Source: Oleidesulfovibrio alaskensis DSM 16109
Lineage (GTDB): Bacteria; Desulfobacterota; Desulfovibrionia; Desulfovibrionales; Desulfovibrionaceae
Direction of reading: 5' to 3'
Length of the DNA: 64,000 bases
Assembly (NCBI RefSeq): GCF_000482745.1
Contig: NZ_AXWQ01000014.1
Span: 1 to 64,000 of the forward strand
The notes under the pieces were generated by a model. It saw nothing but the letters and a program-made list of their open reading frames with translations, had not been told where the DNA came from and made no database searches. Position 1 is the stretch's first letter. Each line of letters starts with the position of its first letter. A program made the translations under genes and the position numbers. Below, piece after piece: positions 33,056 through 40,700 of the stretch.

Positions 33056-34210
33056 ATGGCTCAGCCTGTACGTATCGAACCAGATCTGCAGTTTGTGAAG
33101 GAGTTGCAAGCTGTCGGTGGAGAGTCGCTGAAAAAGTGCTATCAGTGCGCCACCTGCAGTGTGGCGTGCCCCATCTCCCCCGCCAGCAATCCCTACCCCC
33201 GCAAGGAGATGGTGTGGGCATCGTGGGGTATGCGCGACAAGCTGCTCAACAATGTGGATATCTGGCTTTGTCACAACTGCGGCACCTGCTCCGACCTGTG
33301 CCCCCGCGGTGCAAAGCCCGGTGACCTGCTGGCGGCTTTGCGCAACATGGCCTATCAGCGCCTTACAAAGCCTTCCATTGTCGGTAAATGGATGAGCTCG
33401 CCCAAGTATCTGCCTATTCTGTTCGGCATTCCGGCCGTGCTGTGGGCAGTGGTCTGGATGATCATGGCCAGCGTGAACGGTACTGTGATTCCCGAAGGCA
33501 CCATCGTTTTCGGAAAGCTGTTCCCCGGCGATTTCACCATAGACCCCATCTTTATTGTTACGTTCTTCAGTATGGTGGGCATATTCTGGAAAGGCACAAG
33601 AAATCTGATTGCTTCGTTTAAACCGGAAGGCAAAACGCTGGTGTTGGGCAAAACCAAGCACTGGATTCTGCATCTGGTGGACGTGCTCAGAGAAGAGATT
33701 CTGACCCATTCCAAGTTCAAGGACTGCGGTGACGACCGTTCCGACCGCAAGGTGGGACACATGGCTGTATTCTACAGCTTCATCATTCTGATGATCGTCA
33801 CCGCCATTGTGGCCGCAGGACACTGGGGCGGAAAGGTTATTCCGGCCATTGCGCTGCATACCCCCATGCCGCTGCTGTTCCCTGTGAAAATTCTGGCCAA
33901 CATCGGCGCCATTATGCTGGTTGTTGGGCTGGCTATTCTCACACACCGCCGCCGTCAGCAGGATCCTGAGAAGACCAGATCGAACTACTACGACTGGTAT
34001 CTGCTCAATGTGATCTGGTTTGTCACGCTGACCGGTATCGGAGCACAGCTGTTCCGTCTGGCTGATATCGCTCCCGTGGCCTACTTCGTCTACTACCTGC
34101 ACCTTGTGTCTGTGTGGATGCTGTTCGCATACCTGCCCTGGTCCAAGCTGGGCCACCTGGTGTACCGTACAGCCGCACTTACCTACGTGCGGATGATGGG
34201 CCGTCGCTAG
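33056..34210 (+). CDS. qmoC: Quinone-interacting membrane-bound oxidoreductase subunit QmoC
   Basis: The 384-residue protein fuses an HdrC-like Fe-S part (CYQCATCSVACP and CHNCGTCSDLCPRG in the first 90 residues) to an HdrE-like membrane domain with about six hydrophobic segments. It carries His residues suitable for heme b (AGHWGG, YYLHLVSVW). It anchors the complex and reacts with menaquinol. The ATG at 33056 follows AGGAGG, whose ribosome-binding site overlaps the qmoB stop. This start gives the expected MAQPVRIEPDLQFV N-terminus, unlike the upstream Met at 33008 inside qmoB. Confidence 0.96.
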   Translation: MAQPVRIEPDLQFVKELQAVGGESLKKCYQCATCSVACPISPASNPYPRKEMVWASWGMRDKLLNNVDIWLCHNCGTCSDLCPRGAKPGDLLAALRNMAYQRLTKPSIVGKWMSSPKYLPILFGIPAVLWAVVWMIMASVNGTVIPEGTIVFGKLFPGDFTIDPIFIVTFFSMVGIFWKGTRNLIASFKPEGKTLVLGKTKHWILHLVDVLREEILTHSKFKDCGDDRSDRKVGHMAVFYSFIILMIVTAIVAAGHWGGKVIPAIALHTPMPLLFPVKILANIGAIMLVVGLAILTHRRRQQDPEKTRSNYYDWYLLNVIWFVTLTGIGAQLFRLADIAPVAYFVYYLHLVSVWMLFAYLPWSKLGHLVYRTAALTYVRMMGRR

Positions 34211-34218
34211 TCACGTAA

Positions 34219-34240
34219 CGGGGTGCCTTTGGGCGCCCCG
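34219..34240 (+). other. Hairpin between qmoC and qmoD
   Basis: CGGGGTGC pairs with GCGCCCCG (one G-U pair) around a six-base loop, nine bases past the qmoC stop. There is no T run, so it is more likely an mRNA stabiliser or processing site than a terminator. Confidence 0.5.
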
Positions 34241-34281
34241 ATAAAGAACGATAAAACTTTTCCTTGAAATAGGAGGCAGAA

Positions 34282-35022
34282 ATGTCTGACGAAGCTCGCA
34301 GAGTATTTAAAATGGAGACTATCCTCGGCCTTATCGCCGGTAAGCGCGGTGCCGACATCTCCGACCTGCTCGGGTTCCTTTCCCAGCGCGACCTTTCCGA
34401 AGTGGAAGAAGGCGCTGTGGCTCCCATTGCCAGAGGCTGGCTGTACAGCATGCACCCCGACTTCATGAAATGTGAGTTTGCAGAAACTGATGTTTTTGAA
34501 GAATGGGCTGCCAAGCAGGCTGCCCGTCTGGGTGACAACGTATCCATTGAGGCCATACCCGCCGCAGAAATGGCCGGCATATCGGCCGTGCTTGATAAAA
34601 TGGCCGCCGATGCTGCCGCCAATGCCGCTCAGGCCGCAGAAATAGCCGCACTGAAGGCACAGGTTGCCGAACTGACCCCCTTTAAGGCCGAAGCCGAAAA
34701 GCTGGGCAAAGAAGTGGAAAGCCTGAAGGGCAAGCTGGATACCGCCCAGACCGATGCCGCCAAGACCAAGAAGGAACTTGCCGGATTCAGCGGTAAAGTG
34801 GCCATCAATGAAAATGAGATTGAATCCAGCGTTAAGGACATTGTCTCGCGCGCTGTGAAAGATGCGCTTAAAGCGCTGCCCGTGGGTGCGGCTGCCGGTG
34901 TTGCAGCTGCCGAAGTGGCAGAAGAAGCCGCCGCAGGCTTTGATGAGCCTGCCGGTTCCGATGTTCCCGAGGACTTCGGTTTCGGTGCTTCCGGTTCCGA
35001 CGGCGACGGCTTCGGCTTCTAA
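34282..35022 (+). CDS. qmoD: QmoD-type accessory protein of the Qmo complex
   Basis: The 246-residue protein follows qmoC by 71 bases and resembles the promoter-distal gene of the D. vulgaris qmo operon (DVU0851, known as qmoD). The first 80 residues are globular (SDEARRVFKMETILGLIAGKRGADISDLLGFLSQRDLS). A long Ala-rich coiled coil (about 85-190) and a Gly/Asp/Phe-rich tail ending GDGFGF follow. It has no signal or membrane segment. In D. vulgaris it is reported as needed for normal growth on sulfate, but its molecular action is unknown. GGAGG precedes the ATG, and the operon ends here with a terminator. Confidence 0.85.
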   Translation: MSDEARRVFKMETILGLIAGKRGADISDLLGFLSQRDLSEVEEGAVAPIARGWLYSMHPDFMKCEFAETDVFEEWAAKQAARLGDNVSIEAIPAAEMAGISAVLDKMAADAAANAAQAAEIAALKAQVAELTPFKAEAEKLGKEVESLKGKLDTAQTDAAKTKKELAGFSGKVAINENEIESSVKDIVSRAVKDALKALPVGAAAGVAAAEVAEEAAAGFDEPAGSDVPEDFGFGASGSDGDGFGF

Positions 35023-35069
35023 TATGTGAGGATAGAATCCGGTTTACCGGATTGTAACACCCTACGGTT

Positions 35070-35100
35070 GGCCCGGCTGCTTATGCAGCCGGGCCTTTCT
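35070..35100 (+). terminator. Terminator of the qmo operon
   Basis: A perfect 11-base stem GGCCCGGCTGC/GCAGCCGGGCC with loop TTAT is followed by TTTCT. It lies 47 bases after qmoD. Confidence 0.88.
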
Positions 35101-35243
35101 TATGGTGTTCTTACCGGATACGTTCAGGTGTGCGGTGTTTTTTCCGGCGCAGTGTGCAGAGGCGGTTCCGTGGGGGAGTGGGGGGAGCGGGGTACTCCGC
35201 CGCGGGGTATGCCGCGGAACGCACAGTACCTTTCAGCGGGCAG

Positions 35244-35274
35244 AAAAACGTCCGGCAGCAGCGCTGCCGGACGT
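35244..35274 (-). terminator. Terminator after the 35305-35640 gene
   Basis: The perfect 12-base stem ACGTCCGGCAGC/GCTGCCGGACGT with a three-base loop is followed on the minus strand by five T residues. It converges with the qmo terminator. Confidence 0.85.
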
Positions 35275-35304
35275 TCTGGTGAGTCTCGGTCCGGGGGTAT
35301 CTGG

Positions 35305-35640
35305 CTACTGAAGTCTGTCAGTAGGGGCGGGAGTGGTCTGAACGCTTTCTATCAGCAGTTCACGGGACTGCAGCAGACTGTCATGCAGCTCAAGGCGTCT
35401 TTGGACCGAAAGCCTGTTGAATTCCGGCCTGCCCACAAGATCGAGCAACTGGTCCATTTCGGCCTGAATGCGCTGTATGCGTTCGTACGGTACCGCATGG
35501 CGCGGGCCGGTGCGTACTGCAAGTTCGGTCAGACCGCGCAGTTCAGCCGCCAGCCTGCCTATGGTGTTCGGCGCGATACGGTCGGCATATCGCCGCCGTT
35601 GCTGCATTTCAGAAAAAAAGCGCTTGATGCGTCTGAACAT
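35305..35640 (-). CDS. Small helical protein of unknown function
   Basis: The 111-residue protein is basic at its start (MFRRIKRFFSEMQQRRRYADR), then predominantly helical (RIQRIQAEMDQLLDLVGRPEF, QRRLELHDSLLQSRELL). It has no signal or membrane segment. A GGGAG site lies five bases before the ATG. It is 21 bases downstream of the zinc-ribbon/Yip1 gene on the same strand and ends at a clear terminator, so the two form an operon. Not recognised. Confidence 0.75.
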   Translation of the reverse strand: MFRRIKRFFSEMQQRRRYADRIAPNTIGRLAAELRGLTELAVRTGPRHAVPYERIQRIQAEMDQLLDLVGRPEFNRLSVQRRLELHDSLLQSRELLIESVQTTPAPTDRLQ

Positions 35641-35661
35641 GCTTACTCCCGCTGATGGCGG

Positions 35662-37077
35662 TTAAACCAGAGCCGACAACATGTTGCGTAAAACCATAAC
35701 AATGAAAATGAGCAGAAGAAGGTAAACGGGCAGTGCCGCGAAAATAGCCTTGCCCCAGCTTATTCTGTGTCCGTGCTTGATGCCTGCAAGTGTGAGCGCA
35801 AAGTACCACAGCGGCCCCACAATCTGACCGAAAAACGGGAACAGTGCCAGCAGCCCGACGGCGTTGGCATAGGCCACAACGCGGAATGTGGTGACAAAAC
35901 CGCCTTTATCGCCCCCCACAAGCCGCAGAAAAACCTGATACAGACCGGACAGCATGATCAGCTTGAGCACCAGAAAGACTACGGACATCAGAAGTATGGA
36001 AATGCTGCCTGTGGACTGGACCATCTGATTGAAAAAATCAGCAAGCGGGCTGGCGGCAATGACTTCGCGGTACATGCGCGCAGTGGCGAGAACCCAGCCC
36101 CGCGTTGCCAGTTCTTCAAACATACCCGTCAGCAGATAAAAAGTGATGGGCGCTGTGATGGTCAGACCGGGACGCATGGTGCCGAAAAAACGGGCAGGTG
36201 AAAATATGACCCGCTTGGCGGTTTCCATAAAAGCGCCCACAAACCCGAATCTGTCCGGCCATTCCCAAGGAATATCTTGCGGTTCAGGCCTGTTGAGCCT
36301 GTCGTGCAGGTCGTCGGGAATGGCGTAAGTCTCTTCTTCCGCCTCCACCCGACGGGTGACGGGGTCGTCACTGTAGCGGGTCTGGTCCGGGTTGTCTGCA
36401 GCGGGGGTGTTCTGCCAGAAGTCGTCGGGTTGCGCACGGGAAGTGTCATCGTCATCCCCTGCGTGTTCTTCCGCTTTTACCGTACCCAGCGGGTCACGTC
36501 TGGCATTTGCATGTCTTTCGATAACATCATCAAACTGTTTACGCTGCGGAGCGGCTTCGGCAGGGCTGCCGGCATCGGCTTCTGTTGTATGCCCCTGTGT
36601 GCCGTGTCCGGATGCATCGGGCGTGTTCTGTACAGCGGCAAAGGCGTTGTCCGCCTGTGCGGCGGCGCTGCCGGTGGCGGTGGGCAGGGCGCTCTGTCCG
36701 TCGGCGGCTGATGCTGCATCGTCGTCTGGCGCGCCGGTAATTTCTCCGGCAGCTTCGTCGTTGCCGTCCGTGTGTCCGCTCTGCGGTTTTTTATCACCCA
36801 ATGAGGCTATATCGTCCCATATGTCACCGCTGGCAGCGGGGGCTGCGGTGTGCACAGGGCGCGGTATGGCCTGCCCTGAATCCTGTAGCGGCGGTCGGTC
36901 CTGATGCCGGCCTGCAGTCTCGGTATCGGGCTCCAGCACAAATTCATCCTGCTGCGAAAAATCACGGAAACGGAATTTGTGTCTGCACTTGGGGCAGGTG
37001 GCAAGAGCCGCTGAAGCGGGAATTTTGGATTCGTCGACATGACGTGTGAACTGGCATTCGGGACAACGTATCTGCAT
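35662..37077 (-). CDS. Zinc-ribbon (MJ0042-type) and Yip1-domain membrane protein
   Basis: The 471-residue protein starts with a zinc ribbon (CPEC near residue 4 and CPKC near residue 28, in the MJ0042 style). About 230 residues of low-complexity, acidic, Ala/Asp/Gln-rich linker follow. The last 190 residues form a Yip1-type domain with about five membrane segments (ILLMSVVFLVLKLIMLSGLYQVFLRL, ANAVGLLALFPFFGQIVGPLWYFALTL). Yip1-domain proteins act in membrane trafficking in eukaryotes. Bacterial versions are not understood. The zinc ribbon would lie in the cytoplasm. Confidence 0.85.
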   Translation of the reverse strand: MQIRCPECQFTRHVDESKIPASAALATCPKCRHKFRFRDFSQQDEFVLEPDTETAGRHQDRPPLQDSGQAIPRPVHTAAPAASGDIWDDIASLGDKKPQSGHTDGNDEAAGEITGAPDDDAASAADGQSALPTATGSAAAQADNAFAAVQNTPDASGHGTQGHTTEADAGSPAEAAPQRKQFDDVIERHANARRDPLGTVKAEEHAGDDDDTSRAQPDDFWQNTPAADNPDQTRYSDDPVTRRVEAEEETYAIPDDLHDRLNRPEPQDIPWEWPDRFGFVGAFMETAKRVIFSPARFFGTMRPGLTITAPITFYLLTGMFEELATRGWVLATARMYREVIAASPLADFFNQMVQSTGSISILLMSVVFLVLKLIMLSGLYQVFLRLVGGDKGGFVTTFRVVAYANAVGLLALFPFFGQIVGPLWYFALTLAGIKHGHRISWGKAIFAALPVYLLLLIFIVMVLRNMLSALV

Positions 37078-37153
37078 GAATTAACCCTCGGGGAAGTAAT
37101 CAGCCAAGTTTATGTTGAGTGGAGCGGCAAATCAAGAAGTGAGACACTCTGAT

Positions 37154-38434
37154 TTATCCGGCGGGGCCCAGCAGGATAAGCGGGACAGTGTTGTAACAGG
37201 CTTCCACGGCAGAAAAAAATTGTGCGGGAAGCGTGGGGTAGGTTTTGTTGAGACGGTGGGTGTTGCGCCCTGCGGCATTGTCGAAAACAGCAAGTTTGGC
37301 GGCAAGGGCCGCTTCGTCTTTGTGCAGTCGTGAAAGATGTCTGATGGTTATGGCAGGTGCTAACGCCAGATTACCTTCTGTTCCCTGCGCCACCTCATGC
37401 ACGCGTCCGCGGAAGTGCAGCCCTGCGCTGCGGCGCATAAGGCGCAGCTGCATGTCGGGCCACATGCCGAATCCCGCCAGCATGGTATCCTTGTCCGGCC
37501 AGAAGGTCACCCGGGGAAACAGTACTCCTCCGGCACCATGTTCTGCGGCAGCATGAACAACAGCGGGCAAAGCCTGCCACTGTTTGCTGTCAAAGCGTTC
37601 GTCACCGTCAAGAAAAAGCACCCATGAGCCTGTAGCATGACGCAGTGCCTCGTTGCGCTGGCGGGAAAAATCATTTGCCAGCGGTCGTGCCAGATGGCGC
37701 ACAGTACAGGCTGCCTGTGGCACACCGGCGGGCACGCGGTCGGCGTCCCATACGATGACGGCTTCGGTCAGCCAGTCCGGCAGCTGAGCAAAAAATTCTT
37801 CCAGCCGGGGTTCCTGCGGATGCAGGATGGCGCAGAAGCTTACAGCTTCTGCCGGAGGGCAAGGCGGAGAGGCTGGGGCCGTGACGGCACCGGCAGAAAG
37901 CAGCAGGCGCTGAATCTGTCTGTAAAATGTTTTTTCGGCAGGGGGCAGTGCTGTATTAAGCATCATGGTGGAACGGGCGGCGGTGCGTCCGGTGGCAAGC
38001 AGCAGATACACCAGGGCTTTGGGGGAAGTATCGCACAGCACGGTGTGCCTGCCCTGCATCCACCATACGGCACCGGCGTTTGTCGGTGTGCCGGTGCTGT
38101 CGGGAAAAGCGGCACGGAGCTTTTCCGGAGAGGCTTCCACTACGGTCAGGGTGCGTCCGGCGGGCAGGCGCCGGGCCAGTGCGGCAGCGGCGCTGCCGTC
38201 GCCCAGTCCCATGAGCAGCACATGAGGGTGCGGTACGCGCTGTGCTGCACGCAGCATGGATTCCGTTGTGCGCATGGGGTCTGCCTGCTGCCCGTCCGCT
38301 TTTTGTCCGTCTGCATTGTTTCTGCAGGATATTTGCATGGCCGCAGGGCGGGCGGTGTCTGCCTGTATCTGCCCCAGCTGCCACGGCAGGACGGCAAGCG
38401 TGTATTGTCGCAGCAGGGCGGAAAAATCAGTCAC
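37154..38434 (-). CDS. Glycosyltransferase family 2 protein with N-terminal methyltransferase-like domain
   Basis: The 426-residue protein is two-part. Residues 1 to about 190 resemble a spermidine-synthase-like Rossmann domain (LLMGLGDGSAAAALARRLPAGRTLTVVEASPEKL), without obvious complete catalytic motifs. From about residue 205 a WaaE-like GT2 domain follows, with the acidic motif FLDGDERF near residue 285, FPRVTFW and GRVHEVAQG. GT2 enzymes of this kind add sugars to lipopolysaccharide core or other surface glycans. The start is a GTG at 38434 that overlaps the preceding glycosyltransferase gene by eight bases. Confidence 0.78.
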   Translation of the reverse strand: MTDFSALLRQYTLAVLPWQLGQIQADTARPAAMQISCRNNADGQKADGQQADPMRTTESMLRAAQRVPHPHVLLMGLGDGSAAAALARRLPAGRTLTVVEASPEKLRAAFPDSTGTPTNAGAVWWMQGRHTVLCDTSPKALVYLLLATGRTAARSTMMLNTALPPAEKTFYRQIQRLLLSAGAVTAPASPPCPPAEAVSFCAILHPQEPRLEEFFAQLPDWLTEAVIVWDADRVPAGVPQAACTVRHLARPLANDFSRQRNEALRHATGSWVLFLDGDERFDSKQWQALPAVVHAAAEHGAGGVLFPRVTFWPDKDTMLAGFGMWPDMQLRLMRRSAGLHFRGRVHEVAQGTEGNLALAPAITIRHLSRLHKDEAALAAKLAVFDNAAGRNTHRLNKTYPTLPAQFFSAVEACYNTVPLILLGPAG

Positions 38435-39605
38435 GGCAGTGTGCTCCGCACCGGTTGTGCTGCAGCGCTTCCGGCATGTTTTCAGACCGTTTGAGACCCA
38501 GCAGGTGACAATAAAGCGCGGCCAGACGGCTGGTTATGTGCAGCCTGTCAAAGCAGCGTACCGCCTTCTGCTGTGCTGCGGTGCCCATGCGTCTGGCTTC
38601 GTCGGGATTGCGCAGCAGAAAGGCCAGCGCCTGAGCATACTCCTGAGGCGTCTGCGCCACCAGACCGGTGATATTGTGTTCCACAAGTTCTGTCTGCGCG
38701 TTGTCGCGCCAGCCGTCGCACGGGTGCGTGACCACAGGCAGCCCGCAGGCCATGGCCTCTGCAATGGCAAGGCCGAAACTTTCGCCCGCATCGTTGGCGT
38801 GGGCCAGCACGGATAGTCCGTCAAGAAATTCGGCCAGACTGCTTTCGTTCCGCAGGGGCGGGCAGAACATGACATTGTTTTCCAGCCCGTGGCGGCGGAC
38901 ATATTCCGCAGCTTCGTCCAGCGCGCCCACAATCCGGTATTGCAGGTCGGGAAAGTCCTGCACGAGATGCGGCAGAAACGAGAGGGCCAGCTGCGACCAT
39001 TTGCCTTTGTCGGCACGGGCAAGGCGGCCGATAACCGGTCTGCTGTAGTCCCGTTGGTGCGGCGGACGCGTGCGGGCGGCCAGAAAATCAGTATCCACGG
39101 GGTTGTAAAGCACCACACGCCGGGGCGGTTGTACCGGAATGCCGTGCAGATGTTCGAAACGCGCCGCGCAGAAATGTGAGACAAAAATGGTCGAGTCCAC
39201 ATCGCGTCCCGAGGGCGAATCGTCCAGTCTGCCAAATACGTTTGTTTCGACCACCACAGGCAGCAGCGCACAGGGGCGTCTGCCTGTGCGGCGGCGCAGA
39301 GCCTGCACGGGGCGCATAAGCTCGGGTTCGGGCCAGCCTGCTCTGTGCATATGGATAACGGCCGGCCGGTGGTTGCGCACGGCAGCGGCAATATCGTCGC
39401 CGATGAAAACGGGAATGCCGCTTTCGCGCAGCTGTTCGCCGCGTTCTCCGTCGCGCGGGCTCCATACGGCGGGGGCAAACTGCACATCATCGGGGGTGCG
39501 GGGCACGGAGGCAAGGGTCTGCACCAGAATCTGCATGACCTTTTCGGTGCCGCCCAGCCCCAGTGATTTGACGGCATGAAGAACCGGAATGCGTGAGTGA
39601 CCCAT
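38427..39605 (-). CDS. Glycosyltransferase family 4 (GT-B fold)
   Basis: The 392-residue protein has the GT4 pattern: VLHAVKSLGLGGTEKVMQILVQTL at the start (glycine-rich acceptor loop), VIGRLARADKGKWSQLALSFL in the middle, and the E-x7-E motif in GESFGLAIAEAMACGLPVVTHPCDG. It probably transfers a sugar from a nucleotide donor onto a surface glycan. The start at 39605 has a weak ribosome-binding site. It overlaps the next gene by eight bases and forms a two-gene operon. Confidence 0.88.
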   Translation of the reverse strand: MGHSRIPVLHAVKSLGLGGTEKVMQILVQTLASVPRTPDDVQFAPAVWSPRDGERGEQLRESGIPVFIGDDIAAAVRNHRPAVIHMHRAGWPEPELMRPVQALRRRTGRRPCALLPVVVETNVFGRLDDSPSGRDVDSTIFVSHFCAARFEHLHGIPVQPPRRVVLYNPVDTDFLAARTRPPHQRDYSRPVIGRLARADKGKWSQLALSFLPHLVQDFPDLQYRIVGALDEAAEYVRRHGLENNVMFCPPLRNESSLAEFLDGLSVLAHANDAGESFGLAIAEAMACGLPVVTHPCDGWRDNAQTELVEHNITGLVAQTPQEYAQALAFLLRNPDEARRMGTAAQQKAVRCFDRLHITSRLAALYCHLLGLKRSENMPEALQHNRCGAHCRD

Positions 39606-39818
39606 AGGCGGTAACTTAGCGCAGAGCAGCAGTATTGAAAAGAAAAACCCTGAGGAGCACAGAGACCGCGGGGCGGTGCCCGTTGCCCGTTTCAGGTCGG
39701 CGCCGGTGCTGTATAAAGCCGGAGCGGCCGGACCGCAGCCATCTTGGGGGGGAATATGGCAGGCGTCAGCCGCTCCGGTATGGGGGGGATATGGTAAGAC
39801 GGCAGGCTTTTTCCGCCG
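39606..39818. other. Gap between fliS and the glycosyltransferase operon
   Basis: 213 bases with G- and C-rich patches. No gene, RNA or clear terminator is seen. Confidence 0.4.
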
Positions 39819-40679
39819 TTATGAACCTGCTGTTTTGCGGTACATATTTGCACCGAATTTGCGTGCGTTGAATCCGAACCCTGCGGGACGCGGCTGTTCT
39901 GCTGCCGCTTGCTGTTCTTGTCCGGCTTGCTGTTCAGGCGCGGGGGCGGACTGCTCCGTGGCTGCTGCGGGCTGCTGCGGTGCGGACGGCCCGGGGGCAG
40001 CTGCGGGCTGCTGCGCGGTGTGCGTTGCAGCGGGAGCCTGCGCAGGAGCGGCATAGCCTTGCCGGGCAGCGGAACCGAAGCCCGCCATTCTGCCCGGTCC
40101 TGCCGGGGGAAAAGCCGGTGCTGCGGCTTCCTGCGCTGCAGGCTGCGGTGCGGAAGCAGGCGTGTTCTGAGCGCCGTAGCGTCTGGCCGCAGCGCCGCTG
40201 CCAAGTGCGGGACCGCCGGACGGGGCTGCCTGAGGCATCATGTTGCGGTGCTGTTTGGTGGCGGCATCTGCCCGCTGTTTTGCGGCCAGCTGTTTCTGTG
40301 CTTCTATGGCCTCGGGTGTGTCCATAATCTGCGCATAGGCACTGCGCAGTCCGGACAGAATGCGGATGACTTCGTCGATCAGCGTCACGTCCATCTTCAG
40401 GTTGGCATTGAGCAGACGGGTGGAGCAGTAAAAGTACAGCTTGTGCAGATTTTCAGCCAGCTCGGGGCCCTGTTCGGGATTCAGACTGCCGTCCAGTTCG
40501 TTTATGACGTCCAGAGCCTTGGAGATAAGTATGCCCTTGGCAGCATAATCCCGCTGGGCAATCTTGTCTTTTGCCTGATTGAGGAACTTGATGGCTCCGT
40601 CATACAGCATAAGAAGAAGCTGCCCCTGAGAGGTGGTGGACACCTGTGTCTGGAAATAGGCATGGGCTGCCTTCTGCAT
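39819..40679 (-). CDS. fliS: Flagellar export chaperone FliS with long Pro/Ala/Gln tail
   Basis: Residues 1 to about 130 are FliS (AYFQTQVSTTSQGQLLLMLYDGAIKFLNQAKDKI), a helical bundle that binds the flagellin C-terminus before export. FliS is normally about 130 residues; this protein has 286. The extra half is rich in Ala, Pro and Gln, and contains two related Gly/Phe/Arg blocks (RMAGFGSAARQGY and RPAGFGFNARKFG). An AGGAG site precedes the ATG. It follows fliD by 21 bases. The tail looks disordered. It could be a flagellin-binding or export-gate segment, but nothing in the sequence proves this. Confidence 0.88.
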   Translation of the reverse strand: MQKAAHAYFQTQVSTTSQGQLLLMLYDGAIKFLNQAKDKIAQRDYAAKGILISKALDVINELDGSLNPEQGPELAENLHKLYFYCSTRLLNANLKMDVTLIDEVIRILSGLRSAYAQIMDTPEAIEAQKQLAAKQRADAATKQHRNMMPQAAPSGGPALGSGAAARRYGAQNTPASAPQPAAQEAAAPAFPPAGPGRMAGFGSAARQGYAAPAQAPAATHTAQQPAAAPGPSAPQQPAAATEQSAPAPEQQAGQEQQAAAEQPRPAGFGFNARKFGANMYRKTAGS

Positions 40680-40700
40680 GGTCGTCTCCTGTATGTCTGT

